Source: Eubacteriaceae bacterium | GTDB taxonomy: Bacteria; Bacillota; Clostridia; Lachnospirales; Lachnospiraceae | DNA: 64,000 nt | Assembly: GCA_902363805.1 (NCBI GenBank) | Contig: CABJBF010000006.1 | Span: forward strand, 48,656-112,655 | Reading direction: 5' to 3' | Shown here: piece after piece, positions 36,038 to 45,657 of the stretch | How positions within the stretch are numbered: the first letter of the stretch is position 1 | Layout of the letters: the number at the start of each line of letters is the position of its first letter | Position numbers and translations under genes: made by a program | Notes under the pieces: model-generated | The model's database searches: none | What the model saw: the letters and a program-made list of their open reading frames with translations, nothing else | Told to the model about the DNA's origin: nothing

Positions 36038-37169
36038 GGCTTTCCTCCCTTGCTTCTCCTAAAATTTCCAACAGGTAATCCCTTTGCTTTTCTGACATTT
36101 TCCGTCCATTCTGCTTTTCAAAAAATTCCTCAAAATAATCCAATGGAGATTTAGCCTCTCCTGTTTCAACATTATCAACAACAGAATATGAACGTGTTCG
36201 CGTATTGTCATATTCCATGCTCATCAGATTTGGATAAATGCTTTTTAATTTTCCTATTGCATTCAAAATATCATCTTCATCTGTAAGCACTGCTCTGTAA
36301 TAGTCTTCTTTTTTTAATTCTTTGTAAAACTCTTCACTTGTTATTTTGCTGAACTTTCCTTTAATTGTCTTTAAATCATGTAACGGCTTTACGGGAATTT
36401 CTTTAATTTCTATATTTCCTTTTTCTTTTAAATCAACAATCGTCATTGACTTATTATGTTTTTCTTCTGAGAATGAATACTTAAGCAATGTTCCTGCATA
36501 ACGTGCACTTTTCCTGCCCATTTGCTGAGCTCTATGAATGTGTCCTAACGCAACATAATCAAATGCTTTATAATTTTCAACGCTAACATTATCAAGTCCG
36601 CCAACTGAAACTTCTTCTGATTCGCTTCTCATCGCACCTGTAACAAACTGGTGTGACACAATCACATTTCTCTTTGTTTTATCAATTTTTTCCTGACTTA
36701 GAACATACTCTAATGCGTCATCATAGTCTTTAATTTCAGCCTCTTTATAAATATTTTTTACCGTTGCTGGCTTTATGAATGGCAATAAATAAACATTTAT
36801 TTTGCCATAGTCATCTTCTAATTCTATTTTTTGCAAATTGCCATTATACACTCTCGACATATAAACCTTTGCCGCAGACAGTATATCTGAACCAAATCCT
36901 ATTCTCTCAGCGCTGTCATGATTTCCGCTTATTACAAAAATCGGCAAATTGATAGACACGAGTCTTGTCAACATTTCGTCAAATAACTTAACTGCCTCCG
37001 CAGACGGAACCGGCTTATCGTAAATATCCCCCGCCATAATAATTCCATCTATCTTTTCATTTTCTATTACATTATAAACCTGTTCAAAAACAAATTTTTG
37101 ATCCTCTATCATGGAAAATCCATTTACTCTTTTCCCAATATGCAAATCCGCAAGATGTAAAAATCTCAT
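36024..37169 (-). CDS. sbcD: Exonuclease SbcD (Mre11-like nuclease)
   Basis: SbcD is the metallophosphoesterase subunit of SbcCD. The 381 residues start MRFLHLADLHIGK (metal-binding D-x-H), then AGDIYD, SGNHDS, and VSHQ and GHIHR downstream, covering all the phosphoesterase motifs. A C-terminal domain contacts SbcC. It is first in a two-gene operon with sbcC (14-nt overlap). Confidence 0.95.
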   Translation of the reverse strand: MRFLHLADLHIGKRVNGFSMIEDQKFVFEQVYNVIENEKIDGIIMAGDIYDKPVPSAEAVKLFDEMLTRLVSINLPIFVISGNHDSAERIGFGSDILSAAKVYMSRVYNGNLQKIELEDDYGKINVYLLPFIKPATVKNIYKEAEIKDYDDALEYVLSQEKIDKTKRNVIVSHQFVTGAMRSESEEVSVGGLDNVSVENYKAFDYVALGHIHRAQQMGRKSARYAGTLLKYSFSEEKHNKSMTIVDLKEKGNIEIKEIPVKPLHDLKTIKGKFSKITSEEFYKELKKEDYYRAVLTDEDDILNAIGKLKSIYPNLMSMEYDNTRTRSYSVVDNVETGEAKSPLDYFEEFFEKQNGRKMSEKQRDYLLEILGEAREESHETN

Positions 37170-37192
37170 TCACTTCTCCATTCCTATTGATA

Positions 37193-37226
37193 AACAACTC
37201 GAGCAGGTTATCCCACTCGAGTTGTT
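37193..37226 (-). terminator. Hairpin downstream of argF
   Basis: AACAACTCGAG and CTCGAGTTGTT form a perfect 11-bp stem with a 12-nt loop, 55 bp after the argF stop. The following minus-strand T-tract (TATC) is weak, so termination strength is uncertain. Confidence 0.55.
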
Positions 37227-37280
37227 ACATTTGCCATAATTGTGCTGTTAAATTTTTATATTTTTTCAGGCACATTCTTA

Positions 37281-38276
37281 CTAAAATTCTGCACCAAGTG
37301 TAGCAGCCATTACAGCCTTTATTGTATGCATTCTGTTTTCAGCTTCATCAAATACTACTGAATGTTCTGATTCAAATACTTCATCTGTAACTTCCATTTC
37401 TGTAAGTCCGAATTTTTCATAAATCTGTTTGCCAATCTTTGTATCTAAATCATGGAAAGCCGGAAGGCAATGCATAAATACAACATCCTTATCAGCATTG
37501 TTAATTAAATCCATTGTCACTCTGTATGGAAGTAAGTCATTGATACGTTCTTCCCATACTTCATCAGGTTCGCCCATTGAAACCCATACATCAGTATAGA
37601 TTGCATTTGCATCCTTAGTTGCAACCATAGGGTCTTCAACAAATTCTAAAGTTGCTCCTGTTTCTTTAGCAACTGCCTGACATTCATCAATAAGTTCCTG
37701 TACCGGCCAATATTTTTTTGGAGCACATGCTACAAAATGCATTCCCATTTTTGCACATCCAACCATAAGCGAATTTCCCATGTTATAACGTGCATCGCCC
37801 ATGTATACAAATTTAAGTCCTTCTAATTTTCCAAATTTTTCTTTTAATGTAAGAAAATCTGCTAAAATCTGTGTTGGATGAAATTCATTTGTAAGCCCAT
37901 TCCATACAGGAATTCCTGCATACTCTGATAGCTGTTCAACTATTTCCTGTTCAAATCCTCTATATTCGATACCATCAAACATTCTTCCTAATACTCTTGC
38001 AGTATCTTTAATGCTTTCTTTCTTACCAATCTGTGAACCTGTTGGGTCTAAATATGTAACTCCCATTCCTAAATCATGAGCTGCAACTTCAAAAGAGCAT
38101 CTTGTTCTTGTACTTGTTTTTTCAAATATAATTGCTATATTCTTTCCTTTTAATACGTCAACGAGCTCTCCGCCTTTCTTTTTTGCCTTTAACTGCGCTG
38201 CCAAATCAATAAATTCCCCAATCTGTTTTGGTGTAAAATCCAATAATTTTAAAAATGACTGTCCTTTAATGTTCAT
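37281..38276 (-). CDS. argF: Ornithine carbamoyltransferase
   Basis: This enzyme makes citrulline from ornithine and carbamoyl phosphate in arginine biosynthesis, or runs in reverse in the arginine deiminase pathway. The 331 residues show [12 protein letters not shown] (carbamoyl-phosphate loop), [12 protein letters not shown], the SMG motif (VSMGEPDE) and HCLPAFHD (catalytic Cys). AGGAGG precedes the ATG. No other arginine gene is adjacent, so argF (biosynthetic) versus arcB (catabolic) cannot be settled from context. Confidence 0.92.
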   Translation of the reverse strand: MNIKGQSFLKLLDFTPKQIGEFIDLAAQLKAKKKGGELVDVLKGKNIAIIFEKTSTRTRCSFEVAAHDLGMGVTYLDPTGSQIGKKESIKDTARVLGRMFDGIEYRGFEQEIVEQLSEYAGIPVWNGLTNEFHPTQILADFLTLKEKFGKLEGLKFVYMGDARYNMGNSLMVGCAKMGMHFVACAPKKYWPVQELIDECQAVAKETGATLEFVEDPMVATKDANAIYTDVWVSMGEPDEVWEERINDLLPYRVTMDLINNADKDVVFMHCLPAFHDLDTKIGKQIYEKFGLTEMEVTDEVFESEHSVVFDEAENRMHTIKAVMAATLGAEF

Positions 38277-38304
38277 GTTATCCTCCTAATGTTATGTCTT
38301 TGTA

Positions 38305-39339
38305 TTATTTTTTACTAAGCTTATTTCCAAAGTCAGCAAGTCTTTCTCTAACACTAATTGTTGAGCCACTGACTCTAAGTTTAGGAAAGGCCTTAACCTG
38401 CCTCTTTCCTAACTTCTGTGCTTTCAAAAGCATAACTGCATATTTAGCTTCCATTTCTATTTTTTGTTTCTTTAATTCAACAATGCTTGTCTCATATGCA
38501 CTCGCAATTTTCTCACGGCTGTTAACTGTTGCTTCTGCAATTTTTTCACGACTACTTGCTGTTGCTTCTGCAATCTTTTCACGACTACTTGCTGTTGCTT
38601 CTGCAATCTTTTCGCGACTACTTGCTGTTGCTTCTGCAATTTTTTCACGACTACTTGCTGTTGCTTCTGCAATTTTTTCACGACTACTTGCCGTCGCTTC
38701 TGCAAGTTTTTCCTTGCCTTCTTCTGTTTTTTCAGAAACAGTAATTGCTGAATTTCCAACCACATCTTTAAGCTGATCTCCAATATCTTTAAGGCCGTCA
38801 GCAATTTTTTCAAGCTGTCCAAGACTCTTCTTAAATCCTACAATTTCCTTAACAGTTACAATTATATCAATAATAAATGCTATCGCAAATATTACTAACA
38901 AAGCATATATTACCATAAGCGGAATCTTACTTACAACACCATAAATCATTGGATGAATCATGTTAACCATAATCATACTTCCAAGACCCCACATTATGCT
39001 AAACTCCAGGCAAATATAACCGCCTATATTAAATCTATTTTCTGAATAATCCCACCATCTCATACGGAATATTTTATCCAAAATCCAACCGGTAAATAAT
39101 TCTAGCACTGAACAAATTACCACACCACCTATAAATAACACAATCGCATTATCCTTAAGTGGTTCTAGTGCATATAGGATTCCAACCATCCCAACTCCAT
39201 AAATCGGGCAAACAGGTCCATTCAAAAATCCTCTGTTTACTACTTTTCCCCTTGTAATTGCAACAAACGAAACTTCGACGCACCATCCAAGAAAAGCATA
39301 AATAAAAAAGAATACCAGACAATTAATAAACACATTCAT
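38305..39339 (-). CDS. CmpB-like membrane protein with an 11-residue tandem repeat
   Basis: The 344-residue protein has an N-terminal membrane domain (about 1-160, five or so helices) with the CmpB/putative ABC-transporter-permease family features: FLGWCVEV, NRGFLNGPVCPIYGVG, and RWWDYSENRFNIGGYICL. A long soluble helical tail (165-344) contains six nearly identical copies of EKIAEATASSR (residues 210-275), encoded by a 33-bp minisatellite. The tail would form an extended coiled coil. Despite the family name there is no evidence of transport, and function is unknown. It is a single gene upstream of argF. Confidence 0.8.
   Translation of the reverse strand: MNVFINCLVFFFIYAFLGWCVEVSFVAITRGKVVNRGFLNGPVCPIYGVGMVGILYALEPLKDNAIVLFIGGVVICSVLELFTGWILDKIFRMRWWDYSENRFNIGGYICLEFSIMWGLGSMIMVNMIHPMIYGVVSKIPLMVIYALLVIFAIAFIIDIIVTVKEIVGFKKSLGQLEKIADGLKDIGDQLKDVVGNSAITVSEKTEEGKEKLAEATASSREKIAEATASSREKIAEATASSREKIAEATASSREKIAEATASSREKIAEATVNSREKIASAYETSIVELKKQKIEMEAKYAVMLLKAQKLGKRQVKAFPKLRVSGSTISVRERLADFGNKLSKK
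38515..38712 (-). repeat. 33-bp minisatellite inside the CmpB-like gene (6 units)
   Basis: Six in-frame 33-bp units encode EK(I/L)AEAT(A/V)(S/N)SR. The first and last units are slightly diverged and the four central ones are almost identical at DNA level. Loss or gain of one unit keeps the reading frame, so length variation between strains is expected. Confidence 0.95.
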
Positions 39340-39535
39340 ATTTTTAAACTACATTTCCTTTCTGCTACAATTATTTACGAATACTATTCCTTATATTAAA
39401 TAACAATCAAACTATTCTGTTGTCTACATTAAATAAGGAATTAACTATTCCGCTTCTTAATATCATTATTAAGAATATAATAAATTTCACTAATAAAGAA
39501 GATTATACTACGTATTAATATCTGTAGCAAACAAA

Positions 39536-39592
39536 AAAGACTACTATTTTAGTTTTGAGCATTAACAAAAATAATAGCCTTCTTTTTACTTT
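39536..39592 (-). terminator. Terminator after the LysM-GH18 gene
   Basis: AAAAAAGACTACTATTTT is inverse to AAAATAATAGCCTTCTTTTT with a few mismatches. On the minus strand it ends in a T-rich tract. It lies about 70 bp after the LysM-GH18 stop. The remaining 39340-39535 stretch shows only AT-rich DNA. Confidence 0.55.
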
Positions 39593-39660
39593 ATAAAATT
39601 GTAATAATATCCTTATTTCATCCGTAATTGCTTATCATCCTCATTTTATACTTACCACCC

Positions 39661-40791
39661 TTATTTTACCTCAAACTTACTTTCAACAAGCAGCCAGTTT
39701 GCCCTAAACAATCTCATTATCTGCCAATAAGCTGCCCCCCTAAGATTGTATTCATCAATTAAATTTAATTTTGCATTTATGCTCCTTACATCTTCAAACC
39801 ATACCTCATGTATTTCATTTCCGATTGTGTAATTAAAAAATGGAGTTTGTGCCACATCATCATATTGTACTGTAGCGCCATTATTAATTGCTAGTTGAAT
39901 TGCCTCAACATTTCCAATTGTCTTAGCTTTAGTCACACCTTTTTCATATGGCAAAGTCCAATCATAGCCGTAGTTTGGTATTCCCATATCGATTTTTGCC
40001 ACAGGAATTTGTGAAAGTGCATATTCAATTACCTGTCTGACTTTATTAATAGGCGCCACCGCCATCGGTGAACTATAAGTATAACCCCATTCGTATGTCA
40101 TCAAAAGGACTGAATTTGCGGCAGCACCAAGTCCACCATAATCTTTTCCTTCATATAGCAAACCTTTCTGGTCAGATGACGTCTTTGGTGCAAGTGCCAC
40201 TGACACCCAAATTCCATACTCATTCATTCGTCTTGTACATTCTGCGACAAAACTTGTGAAGGCATCTCTGTCTTCTTTATAAATATATTCAAAATCTATA
40301 TCAAGCCCTGCAAAGCCCTTTTCATTCATTAAATAAATCAAATTGCCTATCAGGTTTTCAATTGCCTGCTCATTATTAACTAGAGCTGTAATCAAATTAT
40401 TGCTAAATACTCCATTTTCATCAAATGGAGTAAGCGTAAGTACAGGCTTGGTATCATTTTCATAGGCTTCATTTATCATCCACTGGTCATCTAAAGCCGG
40501 AGACACAACTTCCCCTTCCTTAGTAAATCCATACGAAAAAATATATAATCCTGACAAATACGGCAAAGTTACTCTCAACACATAATTACTTATAAAAGGA
40601 TACGCATAGCCATTTATTACTCTTCTTGTTCTATACTGATTTGGTCGAAATTCAACTAAAAGAGCCTGCCCAACTGCTAATTTATACGGATAAATAAGCT
40701 GATTTGCAAATATTATTTCTTCTACCGGTGTTCCAAATTTATTTGCAATGCTATCAACTGTATCCAGTGGTTCCACAACATATATCTGCAT
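39661..40791 (-). CDS. LysM-GH18 protein, spore germination hydrolase SleL/YaaH-like
   Basis: This is a probable peptidoglycan/cortex N-acetylglucosaminidase. From the ATG at 40791 (GAGGT 5 nt upstream) it is 376 residues: one LysM domain (1-45, IYVVEPLDTVDSIANKFG...ILYPYKL-type) and a GH18 barrel (about 75-376). The barrel carries catalytic DIDFEY (the DxxDxDxE motif, with Glu as acid/base), followed by MTYEWGYTYSSPMAV and a C-terminal RGAAYWQI. SleL and YaaH of Bacillus share this LysM-GH18 plan, lack a cleavable signal peptide and act in spore cortex hydrolysis. An upstream in-frame ATG would add eight residues but lacks a matching site. Confidence 0.87.
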   Translation of the reverse strand: MQIYVVEPLDTVDSIANKFGTPVEEIIFANQLIYPYKLAVGQALLVEFRPNQYRTRRVINGYAYPFISNYVLRVTLPYLSGLYIFSYGFTKEGEVVSPALDDQWMINEAYENDTKPVLTLTPFDENGVFSNNLITALVNNEQAIENLIGNLIYLMNEKGFAGLDIDFEYIYKEDRDAFTSFVAECTRRMNEYGIWVSVALAPKTSSDQKGLLYEGKDYGGLGAAANSVLLMTYEWGYTYSSPMAVAPINKVRQVIEYALSQIPVAKIDMGIPNYGYDWTLPYEKGVTKAKTIGNVEAIQLAINNGATVQYDDVAQTPFFNYTIGNEIHEVWFEDVRSINAKLNLIDEYNLRGAAYWQIMRLFRANWLLVESKFEVK

Positions 40792-41012
40792 ACGGTACCT
40801 CTTTCTAAATTCCACTTATACTAATTTATGTTGTTTAGTATATTTGTGCCACTTTCTATTAAAGCGCAGATGAAACATCGTAATATATAAAATATGTTTT
40901 AATGCCTGTGTCACTTTCTACAAGTTGCAAACTGCCATTTAATTTTCTATATATTAGGTATAAACTCTTAGGAGAAATGGATATTTTATTTTGTTTCACA
41001 TGTCTAAGCCCT

Positions 41013-41058
41013 AAAAAACAGAGGATGCGAAGTTATAAACTCGCATCCTCTGTTTTTT
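41013..41058. terminator. Strong bidirectional terminator after hppA
   Basis: AAAAAACAGAGGATGCGA and TCGCATCCTCTGTTTTTT form a perfect 18-bp stem with a 10-nt loop. It has T6 on the plus strand and T6 on the minus strand. It ends the hppA transcript about 100 bp past the stop. Confidence 0.9.
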
Positions 41059-41155
41059 CGTAATACTAAAGTTATAAGATTTGTTTTTTCATATAGGAAA
41101 TAATGTATTGTTAAAACTAATAATAGTTTGTAACCATATTTTAATTTTATTGTCT

Positions 41156-43183
41156 TTAGAATAAGATTCCGCCGTACTGAGCTATTACTGCTGCAAATAC
41201 AAGTGAAACAATTGTCATTAATTTGATTAAGATATTGATTGATGGTCCTGATGTATCCTTGAATGGATCACCTACTGTATCACCAACAACTGCTGCCTTA
41301 TGAGCATCGCTTCCTTTTCCGCCTGCGAAACCACCTTCGATATACTTCTTAGCGTTATCCCAAGCACCACCTGCGTTTGCCATGAAGATAGCCATCATAA
41401 CACCACTTACAAGTGCACCTGCAAGCATACCACCAAGAGCTTCTACACCGAGTACGAATCCGATTAATAATGGAGCAACTACTGCCATAACACCAGGAAT
41501 AATCATTTCATGTAAAGCTGCCTGTGTTGAAATACCAACACATGTCTTGTAGTCAGGTTTTTCTGTTCCTTTAAGGATTCCCGGTTTTTCTTTGAACTGA
41601 CGACGAACTTCTTCAATCATCTTGTTAGCTGCCTTACCGACTGAAGACATTGTTAAAGCAGAGAACATAAATGGAAGCATGCCACCGATGAATAAACCTG
41701 CAACTACAGGAGCATCAAGGATGTTGATTCCTTCTTTTGTAATGCCTGCTGTTTCAGCAAATGAAACAAATAATGATAATGCTGTAAGAGCTGCTGAACC
41801 GATGGCAAAACCTTTACCAATTGCTGCTGTTGTGTTACCAACTGCATCTAATTTATCTGTAATATCTCTAACACTTTCATCAAGTTCTGACATTTCTGCA
41901 ATACCACCTGCATTATCAGCGATTGGGCCATAAGCATCAACTGCGATTGTCATACCTGTTGTTGAAAGCATACCAACTGCTGCAAGAGCGATACCATACA
42001 TTCCAGCAAAATGGAAAGCAACTAAAATACCGATTGCAACGATGATGATAGGAATAAATGTTGATTTCATACCAACTGATAAACCGCTGATAATATTTGT
42101 TGCTGAACCTGTCTGAGAGCTTTCAGCGATTTCTTTAACACTCTTATATTTTTCTGAAGTATACATTTCTGTAACTTTACCAATAATAGTACCAACGATA
42201 AGACCTGAAATAATTGCGATAAATGCATCGAATCCACCGAAAAATACTTTGCTTAAAATTGCTGATGCAATAATAACTAAAACTGTAGCTGTATATTCAC
42301 CTGCATTTAAAGCCTTCTGAGGATCAGAACCTTCTTTACCTCTAACAAAGAAAGTTGCGATTACAGAAGCAAGAATACCGATTGCTGCAATAACAAGTGG
42401 GAAAAGAGCTGTCATAAATGATGTAGCATCTCCCAATGTTGTAACAATACCTAATGTAACTGCTGAAACTAAAGCACCAACATAACTTTCAAATAAGTCA
42501 GCACCCATACCTGCAACGTCACCTACATTGTCACCTACGTTATCAGCGATAACGGCCGGGTTTCTTGGATCATCTTCAGGAATACCTGCTTCAACTTTAC
42601 CAACAAGGTCAGCACCAACGTCTGCTGCCTTTGTATAGATACCACCACCAACTCTTGCAAAAAGAGCGATTGAAGAAGCACCTAAACTAAATCCTGTAAG
42701 AATACTAACTGAATCTGAAGTAATTCCTGTTGTAGCATTAAGTACGATGAAAATAACGCTAAGACCTACAATACCAAGACCTACAACACAAAGACCCATA
42801 ACTGCACCACCTGAGAACGCAATTGAAAGAGCCTTATTCATACCACTTTCCTTAGCTGCATTTGCAGTTCTAACATTTGCCTTAGTAGCAACTGTCATTC
42901 CAAAATAACCTGCTAAAGTTGAGAAAGCTGCTCCAACTAAGAAACAAACGGCTGTAAGCCAGCTAACTCCAAAACCAATAACTATAAAAAGCACTGCCGC
43001 AAAAATAACTAAAACCTTATATTCTGAATATAAAAATGCTTTAGCACCTTCTGCAATGGCGTCTGAAATTTCTACCATTCTTTCATTTCCAGGTTTAGCT
43101 TTTCCAATAACTACTGCTTTGTATGTTGCAAAAATTAAAGCAATAATACCTGCTATTGGAGCTAAATAAACCAAATTCTCCAT
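41156..43183 (-). CDS. hppA: Membrane-bound pyrophosphatase (K+-dependent type, Na+ and/or H+ pump)
   Basis: This integral membrane enzyme couples pyrophosphate hydrolysis to export of Na+ or H+. I place the ATG at 43183 (AGGAGG upstream at 9 nt), giving 675 residues with about 16 helices. A longer frame from 43246 would include that site. Visible motifs are [31 protein letters not shown] (substrate and Mg), [12 protein letters not shown] and [19 protein letters not shown]. The [11 protein letters not shown] segment with Ala marks the K+-dependent subclass (established rule). Which ion is pumped cannot be decided by eye. It is a single-gene unit with a strong terminator. Confidence 0.95.
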   Translation of the reverse strand: MENLVYLAPIAGIIALIFATYKAVVIGKAKPGNERMVEISDAIAEGAKAFLYSEYKVLVIFAAVLFIVIGFGVSWLTAVCFLVGAAFSTLAGYFGMTVATKANVRTANAAKESGMNKALSIAFSGGAVMGLCVVGLGIVGLSVIFIVLNATTGITSDSVSILTGFSLGASSIALFARVGGGIYTKAADVGADLVGKVEAGIPEDDPRNPAVIADNVGDNVGDVAGMGADLFESYVGALVSAVTLGIVTTLGDATSFMTALFPLVIAAIGILASVIATFFVRGKEGSDPQKALNAGEYTATVLVIIASAILSKVFFGGFDAFIAIISGLIVGTIIGKVTEMYTSEKYKSVKEIAESSQTGSATNIISGLSVGMKSTFIPIIIVAIGILVAFHFAGMYGIALAAVGMLSTTGMTIAVDAYGPIADNAGGIAEMSELDESVRDITDKLDAVGNTTAAIGKGFAIGSAALTALSLFVSFAETAGITKEGINILDAPVVAGLFIGGMLPFMFSALTMSSVGKAANKMIEEVRRQFKEKPGILKGTEKPDYKTCVGISTQAALHEMIIPGVMAVVAPLLIGFVLGVEALGGMLAGALVSGVMMAIFMANAGGAWDNAKKYIEGGFAGGKGSDAHKAAVVGDTVGDPFKDTSGPSINILIKLMTIVSLVFAAVIAQYGGILF

Positions 43184-43600
43184 TTCAAATTTCCTCCTGT
43201 TTTCAATTTTTCTTTTAATAATTTTGAGGCTAATAAAGTTTATCATTTCCAGTATTTAACAAAATTAACTATATCGTATTTTTACTTGTTTTATTTAACT
43301 TATATGCAATTTTTATTTAAGAAAATAAGCTTTATTTCAAATCCCCATTAATATTTCAATAGATTATCATTTTATTTCAAACTTATCAAGTATTTTGTTA
43401 ATTTTTTCACAATAAATTTTTCACTAATAAAAGTGCAAAAGTTTTTTTAAACGTTTTCTTTCTTAATTAAATATGTTTTATTTCCATCATAAATTTTTAC
43501 TTAAAAAAGTTTTTCAATTTGTTTTATTTTAAGTTATTTTTTATTAGATCTTTTTTTATGAACTTTTTCTTCCTTTTTTCTTTATTTAGTAAATTTCCCT
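43184..43600. other. AT-rich divergent intergenic region hppA/lrp
   Basis: About 420 bp with very low GC separates divergent hppA and the Lrp-family gene. It must contain the hppA promoter, but I could not single out convincing -35/-10 boxes. No open reading frame or structured RNA stands out. Confidence 0.4.
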
Positions 43601-43630
43601 TTGTAATTTTTATAAAGTGTGTGTTATAAT
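43601..43630 (+). promoter_or_regulatory. Promoter of the Lrp-family gene
   Basis: TTGTAA (43601-43606) and TATAAT (43625-43630) are 18 bp apart, about 80 bp upstream of the start codon. The leader contains the perfect palindrome AAGTTTAAACTT near 43648, a possible autoregulatory site. Confidence 0.6.
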
Positions 43631-43709
43631 ATCTGTGTTAAAATAAAGTTTAAACTTAACTTTATTAATAACAGGCTGAAAAATAATATGAAATTAAAGG
43701 AGAACTACT

Positions 43710-44159
43710 ATGAGACATGAACTTGATCACATTGATGAACAAATTATCAGACTGCTTCACGAAAATGCCCGTACCCCCCTTAAGGCAATAGCCAGTCAGG
43801 TGTTTCTTTCATCCCCGGCAGTTTCTGCAAGAATTGAACGTCTTGAGAAAGCCGGAATTATAACAGGCTACAATGCAATAATCAATCCTGCTGAATTAGG
43901 ATATCATATTAAGGCATTTATTAATTTGGAAGTAAAACCGGGGCAGAAGAAAGACTTCTACCCATACATAAAGAGTTGTGATAACGTTATTGAATGTAAT
44001 TGCGTAACAGGAGAATACGCAATGCTTATTGAAGTAATGTTTAAAAGCACTGAAGAACTTGACCATTTTATCGGCGAACTTCAGAAGTTTGGAAGCACAA
44101 AGACTCAGATTGTTTTCTCAACATCTGTACCTCACAGAGGAATTCCTCTTTCAGACTAA
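43710..44159 (+). CDS. Lrp/AsnC-family transcriptional regulator
   Basis: The 149 residues have an N-terminal winged helix-turn-helix (LDHIDEQIIRLLHENARTPLKAIASQVFLSSPAVSARIERLE; described in parts) and a C-terminal RAM/AsnC ligand-binding domain (AFINLEVKPGQKKDF...NVIECNCVTGEYAMLIEVMFKSTEELDHFIGEL). Members sense amino acids. The target is unknown and neighbours give no clear hint. GGAGAA precedes the ATG, a promoter lies upstream and a strong terminator downstream, so it is a single-gene unit. Confidence 0.9.
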   Translation: MRHELDHIDEQIIRLLHENARTPLKAIASQVFLSSPAVSARIERLEKAGIITGYNAIINPAELGYHIKAFINLEVKPGQKKDFYPYIKSCDNVIECNCVTGEYAMLIEVMFKSTEELDHFIGELQKFGSTKTQIVFSTSVPHRGIPLSD

Positions 44160-44253
44160 TTTTTAATACTAATCGCTATAGAATGATAATATAAAAGCTT
44201 AGATGCTTTAGATTTTTTAATAGTAATATGAGATTTAGTTATTATGAATCTCC

Positions 44254-44298
44254 AAAAAATACGGCTGAATTTTATTTTGAAATTCAGCCGTATTTTTT
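44254..44298. terminator. Bidirectional terminator between lrp-type gene and the GT gene
   Basis: AAAAAATACGGCTGAATTT and AAATTCAGCCGTATTTTTT form a perfect 19-bp stem with a 7-nt loop and T-tracts on both strands. It separates convergent genes. Confidence 0.9.
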
Positions 44299-44327
44299 AA
44301 TTACATTTCAGAAATCCCACTTTAGTC

Positions 44328-45614
44328 TCATAGTTCATAAATTCTATTTATCTTCTTTAGATTATCAATAATATCATATCCATTTCTTAAAATTATATTG
44401 CAATTATGCTCTGATAGATGCCTACGGCTTTCTATCTGATTATTTGTGCTTATAATTCTTTTATCTTCATTAAATATAAAATTAATAATCTCACACGCCC
44501 ATGCACGTGCCGTTTTTTTTAATGATAAAAATTGCACTGTATCCGTAACATTAATCTTTTCACTTAAAACATCTGATGCAAATATTTTAACGCCACTTGC
44601 CTGTGCCGCCAAAAGTGCTGTTGACAATGCTGTCTTTTTCCATGGAGCCAGAATAATATCTGATGCCGATAAAGCTTTATCAAGGTTTTCCATAGATCCA
44701 AGAAAATACAACCTTTCTTCAAATCCATATCTCGAAGCATACTTTTTAAAGAATTTGATTTCATTTATTTCCTTCTTATTATCTTCATTACCTATAAATA
44801 AAAGACATGCATTTTTAACTTCTCTTAATTCACGAAATATTTCTATAGAAAATTTCTGATTAAATTGGTCACTTATATTTCCAATATGCAAAAAAACAAT
44901 CTGGTTGTCATCTATTCCAAGAGAACTTCTAAACTCTTTTGCAGTATCTAAATTAAACTCATATTCAATTACATCAACTGCCTTATTCACAGAAACAATT
45001 TCCTCTTTATTTTCATTCGGCACCATTATGCCTTCATTACCTTCATCGATTTCATTTGTCACTGCTGCATTTGTGTTAACATGGTCTACTCCGGATATTT
45101 CCCGATTAACACTTTTACTTCCATTATTATCCAAATTAATTTCATTCGTATCAGCATTCTTTTTACCGGATGCAGCTGTATTATCCGATTGATTGTTATT
45201 TCCTGTTGTGACTATGTGTGTAATTTCATCATTTTTATTATTTTTTCTATTCTGAGCAACGTCATTTTCACTACAGTTAATAATTCTTACCGGTATTTCA
45301 TTTTCTTTTGCCACAGCTAAAGCGGCAATTCCATTTTTCAAAAAAGAATGTACAACATTGTATTTATTTCTTTTCTGAATGAATTCTGCAAATTTAGTTT
45401 TAAATTTTCTATCGGAAGTACTCGCACATAAACAAAATACATTGCATCCTTCATTGCTAAACTGCTTCTCCATACTTCCTAATTGATTTGCTGCAACTAA
45501 TATATCAAAATGGAATTTATTCCTATCCATATTTTTGACATAACTTAATACAGTGGAATTTAGGGCACAAAATTCCATCCTATCTAATAATAGTAAAATA
45601 TTCTTATCTCCCAT
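44328..45614 (-). CDS. GT4-like glycosyltransferase with a low-complexity insertion
   Basis: The 428-residue product has a GT-B plan. The N-terminal half (1-115) is Rossmann-like (ILLLLDRMEFCALNSTVLSYVKNM) and includes VVHSFLKNG. The C-terminal half (about 220-410) has IVFLHIGNI, LLFIGNE, RLYFLGSMENLDKALSASDIILAPW and ALLAAQASGVKIFASDV. The usual EGFPxxxxEA active-site segment is replaced by LSTALLAAQASG, so the catalytic Glu pair is not evident. Between the halves, residues about 118-210 are Asn/Asp/Ser-rich and look disordered. It follows an APH-like kinase gene by 43 nt. The pair recalls cotSA-cotS of Bacillus spore coats (inference). AGGAG precedes the ATG. Confidence 0.65.
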   Translation of the reverse strand: MGDKNILLLLDRMEFCALNSTVLSYVKNMDRNKFHFDILVAANQLGSMEKQFSNEGCNVFCLCASTSDRKFKTKFAEFIQKRNKYNVVHSFLKNGIAALAVAKENEIPVRIINCSENDVAQNRKNNKNDEITHIVTTGNNNQSDNTAASGKKNADTNEINLDNNGSKSVNREISGVDHVNTNAAVTNEIDEGNEGIMVPNENKEEIVSVNKAVDVIEYEFNLDTAKEFRSSLGIDDNQIVFLHIGNISDQFNQKFSIEIFRELREVKNACLLFIGNEDNKKEINEIKFFKKYASRYGFEERLYFLGSMENLDKALSASDIILAPWKKTALSTALLAAQASGVKIFASDVLSEKINVTDTVQFLSLKKTARAWACEIINFIFNEDKRIISTNNQIESRRHLSEHNCNIILRNGYDIIDNLKKINRIYEL

Positions 45615-45657
45615 TATTTTCTCCTTTTCATAATTTGTAATTAATTTTTCAACCCAA

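Noticed and set aside
38294..38776. Plus- and minus-strand alternative frames across the minisatellite
   Set aside because: The repeat keeps several frames open by chance. The CmpB-like frame is the one with membrane helices and family motifs.
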